Positions 12,487 to 24,219 of a stretch of DNA of 64,000 nt are shown here, one piece after another. The notes beneath the pieces are model-generated. The model was not told the DNA's origin. It saw only the letters and a program-made list of their open reading frames with translations, and did not search any database. Numbering within the stretch: position 1 is the first letter of the stretch; every line of letters starts with the position of its first letter. Position numbers and translations under genes: made by a program. This DNA is from Calcarisporiella thermophila CBS 279.70 (Eukaryota > Calcarisporiellomycota), in contig NW_027192191.1 in assembly GCF_041956535.1 (NCBI RefSeq), positions 1,437,443 through 1,501,442 of the forward strand. Direction: 5' to 3'.

Positions 12487-13889
12487 TTATCTCTCCAAAG
12501 AAGAGCGAGTGATGATGGTTGGAGCCGGGGGCGGAGGGTACTATTAAAATGGCAAGATATCAATGGAGCAGACTAGTTAGTAGGATATGGAGAAATAAAC
12601 CCACCTTACGACCAGGTTGGTTGAAATGAACAGCTGACCACGGAGGAAAATCTCGTTCAAGTTGTATTATCTTGTCTTCCAATGCTTTAATTCTCTCAGG
12701 GATAGTGAAGTGCTGTCCCCTTGCTAAAATTCGCCCAAAACATATGTATCAATTAATAATTAGAGAAAAGCACGCGCTCAAGGCAGTTGAAAGTTACCAA
12801 ATCGTATGTTTAAGTGCTCCTCAATATTTCGAAGTCGCTCGTCAACCCCAGATTTGCTCTCTCCTACAGAGCTTGCTTGAGTGCCTACATACTGGTCCGA
12901 CGAGACATGGGACCTCGCTAAGGGACCATCTTCGTTGTGCACGACGTCCAATTTCATTTGAATATTACGGTTGATTTCCTGAGCATCGGTTCGAGCACAT
13001 GTTACAGTTTCTATTTTAAAAATAAATCACCACTTGTGAAAAAAAAAACACTAAAGCGCGAAATACCGTTTGCTGTGGCAGAAGAACGACGTAAGAACTC
13101 GGTACGATTGCTTTCGTTAATCCTTTCGCGCTTCTTCTGAATATAGGATTCTATGTGCTTATATATCTGTATTCGGTGATTAGAATGATGAACAAAAATA
13201 CTCATCAGATCAGTATACCTCTGAATTTGTTGCTCGGACTTGTACTTGTTCAGGATCTAATTGAAGCACCTTTTTTTTGGCCTCCAGAGCATCGTCATCT
13301 TCCATATTAATTATGAATAAGAACAAAGGCTGAAGTGAGTAATACATTCAACATCCACCTACCTTGAAGATTTGCGAAGCTTCGCTTGCGTGGCTCACTC
13401 CCACTATTTTCAATTGCTTCACTCGTTTCTATACGATGCCAATTCTGAAATATTAATATTACAAATTCCATCGTTATTAGGAATTCAGATTAATGAAACC
13501 GAATTAATTGCACAAACTATGAGATTCTCGGCCAGTTCTAGCACAAACTCAGGCGCCTTCTTGCGTTGTTGTCTCGAGAACAAAAGCATTTCTATCTGTA
13601 GACACCGACTGGTCTCCTGCAATTTCATCTAAAGAACAGAAATGGAATAATTTTAACGGAAACATTGAATTATCATATTAAGCCAGCAAGATAATACTTT
13701 TCCAAGAAACTCCAGCAAAGCCTTGCTCCAATCCATCACGGGTTCTGTAGTGTCTTTTCGATCATCATTGGGCCGTAAAGTATTATTGGATTCGTGCTCA
13801 TCGGTGGCATTCTCTGTAGGGGTTGTCTCGGATAAAGCTTGTGGTAGAGGATTTTCTTCAAGCTGGCTCTTTGGACTCTCCCCTGTCAT
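12487..13889 (-). CDS. MBIP: MBIP-like ATAC-type complex subunit
   Basis: Eight small exons (13889-13698, 13628-13518, 13444-13363, 13298-13219, 13166-13067, 13010-12798, 12723-12605, 12540-12487) join in phase to 316 aa. Animal MBIP is a subunit of the ATAC histone acetyltransferase complex. Family signs are a helical segment ending RERINESNRTEFL, then TCARTDAQEIN, then a pair of short helical motifs, VDERLRNIEEHLN and IPERIKALEDKIIQLERD, followed by a short Pro-rich tail. The N-terminal 60 residues are acidic and disordered. It lies head to tail with PRP8 and head to head with FCF2, only 163 bp away. Introns are 52-74 nt. The weakest junction is the GTTTGT donor after exon 2. The family call rests on motif order, so it is good but not certain. 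Confidence 0.75.
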
Positions 13890-14052
13890 GTTTTATGAGC
13901 TATGGAAATACAACGTTTGTAATTTAAATGAAATTCTACCCTTTTGCCACAATAAGTAAATTATGCTGCGCACAACAAGTCATAAATATTTGTTTTTATA
14001 ATTTATTAGGCTTGCTTTTCATATTCTTAATATTCGCTATTAAAATTCACCC
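13890..14052. promoter_or_regulatory. Short bidirectional promoter (MBIP-like / FCF2)
   Basis: Only 163 bp separate the two divergent start codons, so both genes must share this AT-rich interval for initiation. No TATA element stands out. Confidence 0.5.
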
Positions 14053-15113
14053 ATGCCACTGATAAAATCCACCGAGCACAAACCTGTGCATACCGATTCT
14101 GAAGAATCTTTCCACTCTGCCCAGAGTGCCACCTATGGGTCCACTCCAGATATATCTGATATTGAAGAGGACAAAAAAAACATCAGGCCGGAGGAGGACA
14201 GCGAGACAGAGGAGAGACACGAGGAAGATGCAGACTCAGAGGATGACGAGGATGCTGAAGATCTATTAAAGAAAGCGGAAGAAGCGCTGGCCAAACGACA
14301 AGAAGAAATGATGCGACTTGAGGATGAAACAGAAGAGCAAGATCGGTATGCACAAACATTATTATGTTGCTAAAGATTTTAACTAGTTACCAATATTGTG
14401 ATTCTTTTAGACAAATTCCGAAACTTGAATCCGGAATTGACCTCAATACCAATCTTTACATTAAGCGTGGCGGTAAAGTCGGCGTTGCTAGGCTTGAGAC
14501 AGGAATCATGATCAAAGAAAAGGCTGAGGGTAGTATCGCTTCAATGAATACTCTTAAAAGGCTTGAGAAATCCAATGGCGAGCAACGGCCCTCAAATAAG
14601 GATATGAAAGAGGTGCGTAGGCACATTGATGCTGGGTGGACATTGGAGTTTAACTTGCTTGATAAAATAGGAACGTGGGAAGACATCAGGCTCCAGCTGG
14701 TTCGACATGCCCAAACCAGACCTCACTCCAGAATTGAAACGAGATCTCCAGGTTCTTAAACTAAGAAACGTCATCGATCCGAAACGACATTATAAAAAAG
14801 AAGATACCAAGACAATCCCCAAATACTTCCAGGTAAACCTCTGGCCTCCACCCTCTGAGACCACTCATTTTCTCAATCCTTGTTTCTCTAGGTTGGGACC
14901 ATTGTTGAAGGGCCGACGGAGTTTTATTCATCGCGTATGACACGCAAGGAACGTAAGCGCACCATTGTTGATGAAGTAATGGGTGATGGTGAGATGCGAA
15001 AATATTACAAACGCAAGTTCCTGGAAGTGCAAGAGACCAAGCAATCAGGGGGGAAAAAGGACAAGAGAAAAGCGGAGAAGCAAAAGAAAGCAGCCTGGAA
15101 GACGGCATACTGA
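14053..15113 (+). CDS. FCF2: Fcf2/DNTTIP2-family pre-rRNA processing protein
   Basis: Four exons (14053-14345, 14411-14616, 14690-14832, 14892-15113) give 287 aa. Fcf2 works in the nucleolus in early cleavages of pre-rRNA for the small subunit. The N-terminal third is very acidic (EEDSETEERHEEDADSEDDE). The Fcf2 domain occupies roughly residues 170-270, with the diagnostic strings SWFDMPKPDLTPELKRDLQ, LRNVIDPKRHYKK, then GTIVEGPTEFYSSRMTRKER. The C terminus is Lys-rich, as usual. The second intron donor is the GTAGGC at 14617; using the GTGCGT six bases upstream would break the frame into WFDMP. Confidence 0.92.
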
Positions 15114-15402
15114 ATCTCTTACTTCATTGTGTTTAATACTGACTACACACCCTTTGTACAGCCTATTTACCAGTTTCTTATATCATGTATTGTTCTTTTT
15201 ATGATAATAGAATAAGCTTATATAAAAATTTAAATATCTTGGTGCAAATAATAAGCCAATCAGCAGGAGCAGAATATAAAAAATACATTATTAAACAAGA
15301 AGACGTGCAATGGGTCAGATACGCCAAGTTCAAAAAATATACAAGAAGCAGACTGCACCCAGTAAAAGAGAAATGAGAGGAGGGTATCATCAACCGAGCA
15401 TT

Positions 15403-17501
15403 TCAACACAAATCCAGTCGTACTCGCACATTTTTTGCCAGTCGTGCTAGTCGAAGAGCTGCCTCACCCATCACCGGGTTTCCTCGGAGAGTCAAAAACC
15501 GTACCCCTGCAAGCGACGAGTTCATAGCTCTCACCAGCGACTCTGCACCATCGGGACCAATCTGATTCCTATCCAAATCGAGGGTGGAGAGGGAGTGATT
15601 TTTCATCAGGCCTACCGCCAAAAACTCGGCCCCAGCATTCTCAATATAATTTTCGGCAAGAACCAGTGTGCGCAGGGTGGTGTTGGCCTCAAGAGCGCGT
15701 GCAAGATATTCGCAACCTTTGGATCCAATCTTGTTATATCCTAAATGCAGCGTACAGAGAACGCTGTTGATCCGGAGGCTATGAGCTAGTTGCTCGCACC
15801 CTTTGGAGCCAATTTCATTAGCACGCAGATCGAGGAAACGGATGCGACGGTTCAACGAAAGGGCACGACCGAGCGCTTCGGCGCCACGATTACGAGTATT
15901 GTTCCAGGAGAGATCGATATGCTCGAGGGCCACGTTGGGATGCTCCAATGTCCGGGCGAAGACCTCAATGCCTAGCAAGAATAAAGTTAGAGCTCATTCG
16001 ATGATGAAGAAGGGGGGAGGGGAGGAGAGAAGGATAATAACGATAGAAATACCTTTGTCTCCGATCTCATTTCCACTCAAATCAATAAAAGTCAGCGTCT
16101 GATTTACATCCAATGCTTTCGCAATATGCTCCAAGCCTTGATCCGACACACAATTGTCTGTCAGATCCAGGCTTCGCAGCCTGTGATTCACCCGAATAGC
16201 CTTGGCAAGCAACACGGCGCCCAGATTCTCGATCTCGCTTCCCTTGAGGTTCACCTTCACAAGGGTGTCGTTTTCCATGAGCGTTTCCGCGAACAATTGC
16301 CAGCTGGGGCCAGGCTGAAAGTCCAGCGCATGCAGCGAGCGTATTGCGGGGTTGTACTTGAGAATACTTTTGAGCTGGTCGGCAGTACTCACGTCTGCCG
16401 CGTGCAACCGTAGTGTGGTGAGTTGGTCAAGATCCTTGATGGTCTCTTGCTGTAGCTGATCTATCCGCTTTTCAAGCGCGAGAGTTTGGAGGCGGATGGC
16501 GGTAAACGCCTCCTTGAGAGGCTCATATTTGCAATGGCTAAGATGATGGCCGATTTTCTCGCGCTCAACCATCTCAGTGCAACCGCCCATGTGCCCGAGA
16601 ATGTTGCGGTGTGGACAAGGGATCACGCGTTTAGGGCATACCTCGTCATGCTCGTATTGGTCACAAAGTCTAAACACTGCATGACACATTTTACAGGGCA
16701 CCTCTCTATTAATGCAGTCATTCGATACGTGTTCCTTGAGAAAATGGAATGAATGATAGCGAGTGAGTGAAGATATTCATGAAGGCCGACAGAGGATGAC
16801 CATCTACCTTGAGCTCCTCTTCCTTATAGAATTTCTTGGAACATCCAAGAGAACAAGAAATCATTTTAAAGGCGCAACTTTTACGATGTTCATCGATTAG
16901 TTTACGAGGCAATATGGCTTTGCAATCTATGGACACCAGGTTAGTAACCACCAGAACAAAAATAATGGAACTTAGAGAGACGGCCTCACCTGGATATTCT
17001 TCATGAACGTTACAATAGACCAGCATTTCCTGGCACTCCGTCTACAGAAATAGAATAGAGTTAATATTTCGGGGAGATAGGAAACCAAGCACCGCCAGTG
17101 AACATCACCTTTAAGTGGTGCACTAATTCGTCGCGTCGGCCCACCCATGCACAGCTCTCCCAGAAACACCGTACCTCTAGCTGATTCACTATGCGCTCGA
17201 TTCGAACCGACCGTTTTAATTCCATCTCGTTCAAAGGGGCTCTGCAAAGAGCACATGTTTTGCTGCGCGCAATTGCACTCAAAATACAAGAACGGCAAAA
17301 GTGATGTCGGCAACGACGTGCTTGCGCGACATCCACAAATACATCATGACAAATACTGCAGATGAGATCGGGGTCTATACCCTCGGGATCGACATAACGG
17401 CATTCTTGCTGTGCTTTCTGCAGAATTTGCTCAGGGGTGTTAGAGAGTGGTGGGGCTGAAGAGGAGAGCGGTGGGGCTGAGGAAGACGGCGGAGGGTTCA
17501 T
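15403..17501 (-). CDS. RING finger - TRAF-type zinc finger - LRR protein
   Basis: Five exons (17501-17109, 17041-16990, 16926-16808, 16734-16053, 15971-15403) give 604 aa. Residues 48-86 form a C3HC4 RING (C48, C51, C64, H66, C69, C72, C83, C86), so it is a probable E3 ubiquitin ligase. TRAF-type fingers follow (CFWESCAWVG, CQEMLVYCNVHEEYPDCK, CAFKMISCSLGC, CPKRVIPCPHRN), then a short helical linker. The C-terminal half is built of ribonuclease-inhibitor/NLRC3-type leucine-rich repeats with units such as LEHIDLSWNNTRNRGAEAL and LCTLHLGYNKIGSKG. The N terminus before the RING is a Pro/Ser repeat. The RING plus TRAF-finger part resembles TRAF-like ligases, and the LRRs replace the usual MATH domain. 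The function is inferred from domains only. Confidence 0.85.
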
Positions 17502-18190
17502 TCCTCGAAGTTCAGGGGGTTAACCGTGGATGGGACAGCCTCGCCTATATGGGAATCAAGGAAGAGTGAAATGGCTCTAAGCAGAAGAGGGACAAGCTAA
17601 GTTGTGGAGGTGGGATTAGTCAATGTACAATTAGTAATGCTACTCTCGCTTCCCTCGTACTACTTTTCCGAGAAAATTCCCCTGTTCCAACTCATTTTGA
17701 GAGGGGCTTTTCCATTTTTATCGCCCAATTTCGAGTTTTGCAGGGTCTTCGGTCATTGAGCAGCTCAATCAGGTACCCTTCTCTCTCACTTGAAGATGCT
17801 GGGGAAAAATTCCCCGCCTGTTTCCACTGGATCCCATCTATGGCTGTTCTCCTTCGTAACAGAGAGGGTATCCCAAGGGGTCATTTTGGACTGCCGAGGA
17901 TTCTGGGATATTTCGTTAAGAGCCTGACATATGCATTTCACTCTTAATAAATACGTCAAACACAGCTTGCTAAAAAAGACCCATCTAACTAGGATGCGGG
18001 TTCCTTTATTTTATTGACAGTTTTTGTAACAACAAAACGATACCTCAAGAGAAGGTAAACAAAAGGGGTTCTATCCTCACTTAAAACAAAGATAAAAATA
18101 TGTGTGGAAAAGAATGCAAACCAATGATTCAGTGAAAGTCACAAAGGACGGGGCATAACCAAAAGAAAAGACAACAAAGATGGGAGAAAG
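17502..18190. other. Intergenic, no gene seen
   Basis: This holds the upstream region of the RING-TRAF-LRR gene and the 3' flank of the seven-helix protein gene, both minus-strand. Only short open frames without coding character are present. Confidence 0.5.
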
Positions 18191-19285
18191 TTACTTGTTT
18201 GAACGAAGACCCATAATAACAACAGAGATTGCAACAGTAGCAGCACACGCGTTTATCCACATAAAGGCAAAGACGAAACTAGTACAAAAGCAACCACGGT
18301 CACAATCGATCACCACCATGCGAACGTTTGGATATGCTTACCTTAAAGTGTGATTCTGCATAATATAAAGACGGAAGAAAGTCATGGAAAGAGTGGTAAT
18401 AAGCACAACAGGAAGTAGAACTACAATCAGCACCACCACCCCACGGATTTTGTTGTAGCTCCGTTTAATCTCGCAGAGCCGCTTAGCGAACACGTTGGTC
18501 TTCAGTCCATGGGATAAGGACTCCACTGAGGAGTCGTGCCGCGCGTTTACCTCAAACACTTCGATATTTCTTGCAAGGATTAAGATCAACTGTCTTCCAA
18601 AGAAGATGTAGAACGAAAACATCACCACGATAAATATGCCCCACATCAGATAGAGACCGGTCACGAGCTGGCCATAGCCTTTCAGATTCCCACCATCGTA
18701 CACAACACCCGCCGCCGTGGCGAGCCCCTGGTTGAGGGCCATGGGCAGAAGCACCAAGGTAAACATGATCGAGGTGAGCTGGAAAGGCGAAGGAAGGAGG
18801 GTGCGCCCTGAGTTGGTCAAGCCTATATCGCTATAGCTATGGGGCGTGGCGAAGATCAGCCCGCTAAGATAGAATACAATGGCCGCGGCGGCAAACGGCC
18901 ACGCGGCATTGCCCCAGTTCTCACGAGCAAGCATTGACATGGGCACATTGTTAAATATCAGGGCGGCGAACACGGCGCGGAGGATAAAGAAGAGCATAGC
19001 GAAGAGGACAAACATCTCCGTCGGCTTTGGGTAGAAGGCCAGCTCCCGCTGCGACCATTCGAACAGGCGCTGGCGCCGCCGAATGGTACGGTCGAACAAG
19101 ATATAGCCACATAAAAGCACGAAAAGGGCGCTGAAGATGAAGTGGGCAAGATAGACCGCCGCGACAAACTGTCCCCCGAAACAATTCTCAATAGTGACGC
19201 GCCAATCACAAAAGGGGGTATCGTCGCTAACGTTGTCGTTGAACAGTAGGGAGCGTTGCAAAAGGAGCCTGCTTACAACCGCCAT
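18191..19285 (-). CDS. Orphan seven-helix membrane protein
   Basis: Two exons (19285-18342, 18278-18191) give 343 aa. The second exon adds the last helix and the end NK-stop, and without it the protein would stop after six helices. Hydrophobic segments fall near residues 40-64, 90-112, 128-148, 168-186, 215-236, 287-310 and 316-338, seven in all, with an N-terminal stretch of about 38 residues containing a Cys (TPFCDW). The third inner loop region is polar (ARHDSSVESLSHGLKTN). The layout is GPCR-like, but I see no DRY or NPxxY motif and no named fungal receptor family. It may be a lineage-specific membrane sensor. Confidence 0.7.
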
Positions 19286-20260
19286 AGACGTGACAAAGCG
19301 TGTGGGGTAAAGGTGCTAAGGAAGGAGAAGAACAGGGAAAAATCCGGGGACAAGGATGTGCCAAGGACCCCTATAAGGCGGGGGGCCCTTGTATCGGATG
19401 TGAGTGAGGAGTGTTTTCGGCTTTGTCACTTGATGTTGCATTCTCTATTCCGTTTTCTCTCTGAACCGCTGTTTGTTTGTTTTTGCTTGACGATGTCAAC
19501 AGATCGCTATATTGCGTGTTTAGAATGATTGAACAAATGGGAAGGCTTCCCATCGCGCTATCATCTCCTTGCATGCGAATGTAGCACAGCAGCTATCGAA
19601 TCGATGGGGGAGCCCTCGGTGGAAAATCCCTCCACCTTTCTCCTCGCACATTGTGAATGAGATCAACAAAATTGCAACGGCTTCCTTCTACTAATCTGCT
19701 GTATCCCTTGATCTCTTCACCGGCGCCAGAACCTCTGTGTTCCCTTCCAAGCCGCCTTTTGACTACTTTTTCCTTCTCTATTCCGGATATAACCCATCAA
19801 CTTACAGTCGTAGACATTGGTTGAAATTGAACGGGAGCCGCATGTCTGGCAGCTGCTTAATCCTCCAGGGAAAGCTTCCAAGGTCATCGGCAGCGCCAGC
19901 TCGGGTGGTGCGTGCTGTTTTTCAAGCCCGCGGTCGCTCGTCTAACGAACGGAGAGGATACAGGATGCCTGGCACTCATTGCCGATTCCACCGCAATATC
20001 GGTGGAGGCGTTCTTGTATGGTGACGATCATCCGGTGCTCTATGGTGTTGTAATATTGCTGGCTTCTGCAGTTCCGAAAAGGTTGGTGTTCGGTGGTGGA
20101 GGCGGAGCATAATCGATTTTCCCAATCTTTTGACAAGCCCCGATTGGAACATCGATTGCGGGAGTCTAAGGTCGCGTCAATTTCCTGATTTGTTTTTTTT
20201 TATTTACACATTCGCCAACCATATTGCCTTCTTTCCCCTATTCAAGTGTCCCCTCTTGCA
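19286..20260. promoter_or_regulatory. Divergent intergenic region with coding-like remnants
   Basis: This separates the seven-helix gene (minus) from the symporter (plus). Between about 19818 and 20112 there are two partly overlapping plus-strand open frames of protein-like composition that would join only through a frame change (see findings). The rest shows no gene. Confidence 0.4.
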
Positions 20261-22122
20261 ATGTTGCCGACGGAAGTATACAACGCCTGCGTCTATGTTC
20301 CCCTTGCTCTATTCTTTGCATTGGGATGCTATACCGGCCTGAGGTTCCGTGAGGAGAATAAAAAGCTCGAGGATTTCCTTGGAGCCGTGCGTTCTCAGTC
20401 AGCCCTCACCCTGGGAATCAACTTTTTTGCCGCATGTAACTAACAGCTGTTGTTTTTGCAAATGATTTGCTCCGCTTTTGCTTATCGCTTGTTTTGTTTT
20501 TTCTTGCTCATGTTCATTTTATAGCCGTTGGAACATGGATTCTCACCACACTACCAGATGTCGCCACCATTGCAGGACTCCAGGGGCTTATCGTCTATGT
20601 TATCGCTTGTGTCGCGCCTATCCTCTTGCTCTCCGTTCTTGGTCCCATCATTCGCCGCAAGAACCCCGATGGCTTCACGCTTAACCAATTCATTTACAAG
20701 CGATTCGGGCGGGTCGAGCACCTTTTTGTCAGTATCATCACGATTATTTACATGGCGGCCTTGTTAATCGGAGAGCTTAGCGCAGCATATCAAGTGTTCG
20801 ACATGCTGACCGGGATTAATCCGTTGCCCGTGGTGATAGTTGTAGTGATTCTTACCTCAATTTATATTGGTAATTCACCATTTTCCGATGGTCGTATGTC
20901 TCAGGACTAACAAGCCATCGTATCCATAGCGGTGGGCGGTTTCCGTGCCTCTTTGATGACAGACTCGTTCCAAGGCTGGATCATCCTGGCTTTGGTTATC
21001 ATCGGGGCGATCACGGCGGGGACCAGTGTCAAGGTCACCCACGAAAACATCGTCGCAAACCCATGGGTCACCCAACAAACGAAGATAGGGTGGGAACTGC
21101 TCTATATTCTGCCAGCCGCCGTGACAGGAGCCAACCTCTTCCACCAGGTAACCCGGCTATTGACCTCTGGTTGACCGAGTTTCTCTCTAACCGGATCTTG
21201 CTCTCCCAAGGGCTTCTGGCAACGCACCTTTGCATCGCGCACCGATCGCGATCTCCTCTATGCCGTCGTTATTGGGGTTACTCTGATGCTCCCCGTCCTC
21301 TTCCTCGTTGGATTTACCGGCATCCTTGCTGCTTGGGCCGGGGTCTTCCCTGGGCCTGATCCAGAGAACCCCGTTCCCGGCTACCTCACCTTCTTTGCCT
21401 TGTTCAAGCTGCTACCGGACTGGGTCGTCGCGATGATTGTGGTGCTCGCTGCAAGTCTGATGTGCTGCTCCGTGGACACCCTACAGTCAGCCCTTATTTC
21501 CACGCTGTCGAGCGACCTCTTTTCCAACCGTGTGCCGCTGCTGGGAGTGCGGGTGATCTGTGTCGTGATCAACGTCCCCATCGTCATTCTGGCCCTCAAG
21601 AACGTGGACCTGCTACAAGTGTTCCTTGTGGCTGATCTGCTTGCCTGCGCCACCATCCCTCCCGTGATGCTGGGGCTGAGCGACAGACTCTTCTTCCTCA
21701 ACGGAGAGGATGCCCTCATCGGCGGCCTAGGCGGTCTCTTCAGCGTGTTTATCTTCGGATGGGCGTATCTTGGTGACGCTCTCAGTGGAATCAGGCTTTT
21801 GATTCTACCCAACGGCCTCTATGCCGATAACGAAGAGGTCTTGGGGGCTTTCCTTGCTGCTCCCGTGGGCGCCATTGTCTTTTGCTTTATCAGCTTTGGC
21901 GTAAGGCAGGCGGTTCGGGTGCTGTGGTCGCGTGTTCAGGGCAAACCTTACGAGTTCCCGAAAAATCCCGCACACCTGAGCATGACTCTCCCACGGTCCG
22001 ACGTCGGTGCGGATCCATTGTCGACGCATGAGGGCCACTATGGGGCGTGTGCCGACGAGGAGCGAGCAATGAATTCAAAACTGGCCGCCGAGGAGGGGAA
22101 AAAGGACGTCCTTCCCAACTAA
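20261..22122 (+). CDS. Sodium/solute symporter family transporter
   Basis: Four exons (20261-20435, 20525-20869, 20930-21147, 21211-22122) give 549 aa. The order of motifs is that of the SSS family (Na+/solute symporters, including the Dur3 urea/polyamine branch): a first helix near residues 10-30, FREENKKLEDFLGAV before helix 2, SVGTWILTTLPDVATIAGLQG, then AVGGFRASLMTDSFQGWII, HQGFWQRTFASRTDRDLLYAV across a splice junction, and SVDTLQSALISTLSSDL. About 13 helices are expected. It probably imports a small nitrogenous or organic solute at the plasma membrane; the substrate cannot be told from sequence. The C terminus is long, charged and cytosolic. Confidence 0.88.
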
Positions 22123-23233
22123 TATCCGTGTGCTTCATAATATCTTTTTCGCCGTAAGTATTTAATTTCTCTTCGCCTCACCCCCTTCTCTCCTCTATAT
22201 ACTATTCCCCTATTTTTTTATTATATATATATACACATATCTTAATTTATGAAGTCGGTTCACTTCCCCCTTATCCCTCTATAGATTTAGATTTTTAGAT
22301 TTTATTTATTCGCTTATTTATATATACATATATACATGGTGGAGGGGGGTTTTACTTTGGTTGTGGGGCTGGAATAAAATGGATGGGGTGGGATGAACCT
22401 CCTCCATTTTCTTTTCCAATCCCATTTTGCTCTCTCCATTATGGAGAGGGAAGGGGAGGGGAGGAATGGAGAATGGGGGAGGTTTGTTCGTATTTCATTT
22501 TTTTTTATTTTGAAAAATGGGCTACGGGTGGTTGATCTGCTCCATGTGAAGCAGCTCAGCCTGAGATATTACCGTCTGAACTTGACCATGGTTAATACCT
22601 GCGGAAGGAATGCCTATTTTTCATTCTACGGTTATTTTTCCCTTTTCACCCCCTTTGCCTTGCTCTGCTGGTTTGGCTCGGTGATGGTTCCACGTGTGCT
22701 TGAGACCGTTCCCATAGCGATTGGGGCGTAAGTAGAAACAAGGTTGCAGGAGAGGGGTGGGACGAACCAGGAGGGAAGGCGGGGAGGGAAAGAAATGGGG
22801 AGATATCATATTAGGTTAGGTTGTGTGCTTGTGCTTTATCACAGGCCACCCTGAACCTAATCTAGTTTCCTATGCGCCTCAGGGAGGAGGAGCAAATGAG
22901 AAGGGATCAATCCAAATTAAAGTCGATAGCACAAAAGTGGTGAATGCGAAAAATTTTCAACAGAGTGCCACGAGACACGTAGCAGGGCTAGTGACGATAG
23001 TAACAAAAGGGATGGGGGGGGGGGGGCACAGCTGTAGTAGGAGGACTGGTCGCGGTCAAGGAAGTGGGGGTAGCAGTAGAGGTAAACGTGTATTAACAAA
23101 AGCACACACAAATAAGAAGGAACGGAATGGAATATACAAATAGATACAGTATTAGACAATATTCGCATTTCTACATCACATACACAGACCGCCATCCATT
23201 AAATAATGACCTTGCTGATCACAGATCAGCAGG
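22123..23233. other. Convergent intergenic region with homopolymers
   Basis: This lies between the 3' ends of the symporter and bZIP genes. It contains TATATA-type stretches at about 22222-22245 and 22317-22337 and a G homopolymer near 23016-23026. No coding-like frame seen. Confidence 0.55.
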
Positions 23234-24219
23234 CTATGCGTAGAGGCTATGCCTTTCCACCCTTTGTCTCTTCCACCCGGTCCCCACTGAGACGCCGTCC
23301 CACGCGCCGTCCCACGCGCCATCCCATTCTCCGGCCCCTGCGCTGCTGGGTGCGGACGTCTCCCGCCCGAGCACCCGCTCCTTCAGCATCCCCAGCTCCG
23401 CCTGCATTCCCCTGACCATCTCGACCAGCCCGCGGTTCTCGCGGTGCAGAGACTCGATGGCCAGGCGCAGTGAATCCATCTCCCGGGCCTTTTGCTCCAG
23501 ATCCTTGATGTATCTATCCTTGCGCTGCCGGAAGGCGCGCTGGGCGGCGCGATTCTGGGCGGCCCGGCGGGCATTGGCGGGCTTCTTCGATGGGTGTTGC
23601 GCAGACTGTTCAGGCGTCTGCGGCGAATCAAGGAGCTTGTTGGGGGTGGAGGGGGAGGGCGTGGTTGGCGAGGGCAATGGATCTGCTGTAGGCGGGGTGT
23701 AATCTAGAGTCATGTGCCAGAAGGGGGAGGAAGAAGGAGAGGGAGAGCGGTCAATAAATGAATGTGTCAAAGAGAGAACAGGTTCAAATAAAGAAACGTT
23801 TACAAAGAGACAAAAGAGGAGGAGAAAGCAGAAAAGGAATGGATCAACTATGACCAAGACTCACCAAGAGATATTCTCGGCTCAAATAGTGAGGACCACG
23901 GCGCTTCTCCGTATGAAAACTGGCCTTGAGGTGCGGGGGGTTGGCCCTCCAGGATTCCGTCGAAAGAAGCGCTGACCGGCGTTGGCAACGGGGACTGCCC
24001 CATATACATGTCTGGGAGGTGCATTGGTGTGAGCGGGGTCGCCAACGCCGACGACCAAGGCTGATTTGAGGACCATAGCGGGCAAGGGGAGCTGGAGCTG
24101 GAGCTGGAGCTGGGGGTGGCCGTGGTGGTGTGATTAGGATTAGAACTATTGTTCATCCTGAGAAGCTGCTTCGAAGCTTCGCTGTCTCCTGACGATAGAA
24201 CTGATATTTGGAGAGTCAT
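23234..24219 (-). CDS. bZIP transcription factor, YAP/Pap1 type
   Basis: Two exons (24219-23865, 23703-23234) around an unusually long 161-nt intron give 274 aa. The basic region reads RRAAQNRAAQRAFRQRKDRY, the AP-1-like (YAP/Pap1) type, followed by a leucine-zipper region (LEQKAREMDSLRLAIESL, then VEMVRGMQAELGMLKERV). The N terminus is Ser/Pro-rich and includes a polyserine run from the hexanucleotide repeat at 24089-24112. The C terminus carries three near-identical WDGA units. No Yap1-like Cys-rich domain is visible, so redox sensing by that route is not supported. It is a nuclear DNA-binding regulator; its targets are unknown. Confidence 0.9.
23290..23327 (-). repeat. 12-nt tandem repeat coding WDGA units
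   Basis: About three copies of a 12-nt unit (on the plus strand CGCGCCGTCCCA and close variants) code for consecutive WDGA motifs near the C terminus of the bZIP protein. A unit length divisible by three keeps the frame when copy number changes. Confidence 0.7.
24089..24112 (-). repeat. Four-copy hexamer (GAGCTG) coding polyserine
   Basis: Four perfect GAGCTG copies on the plus strand read as alternating Ser codons on the minus strand, in the N-terminal half of the bZIP protein. It is a likely length-variable microsatellite. Confidence 0.75.
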
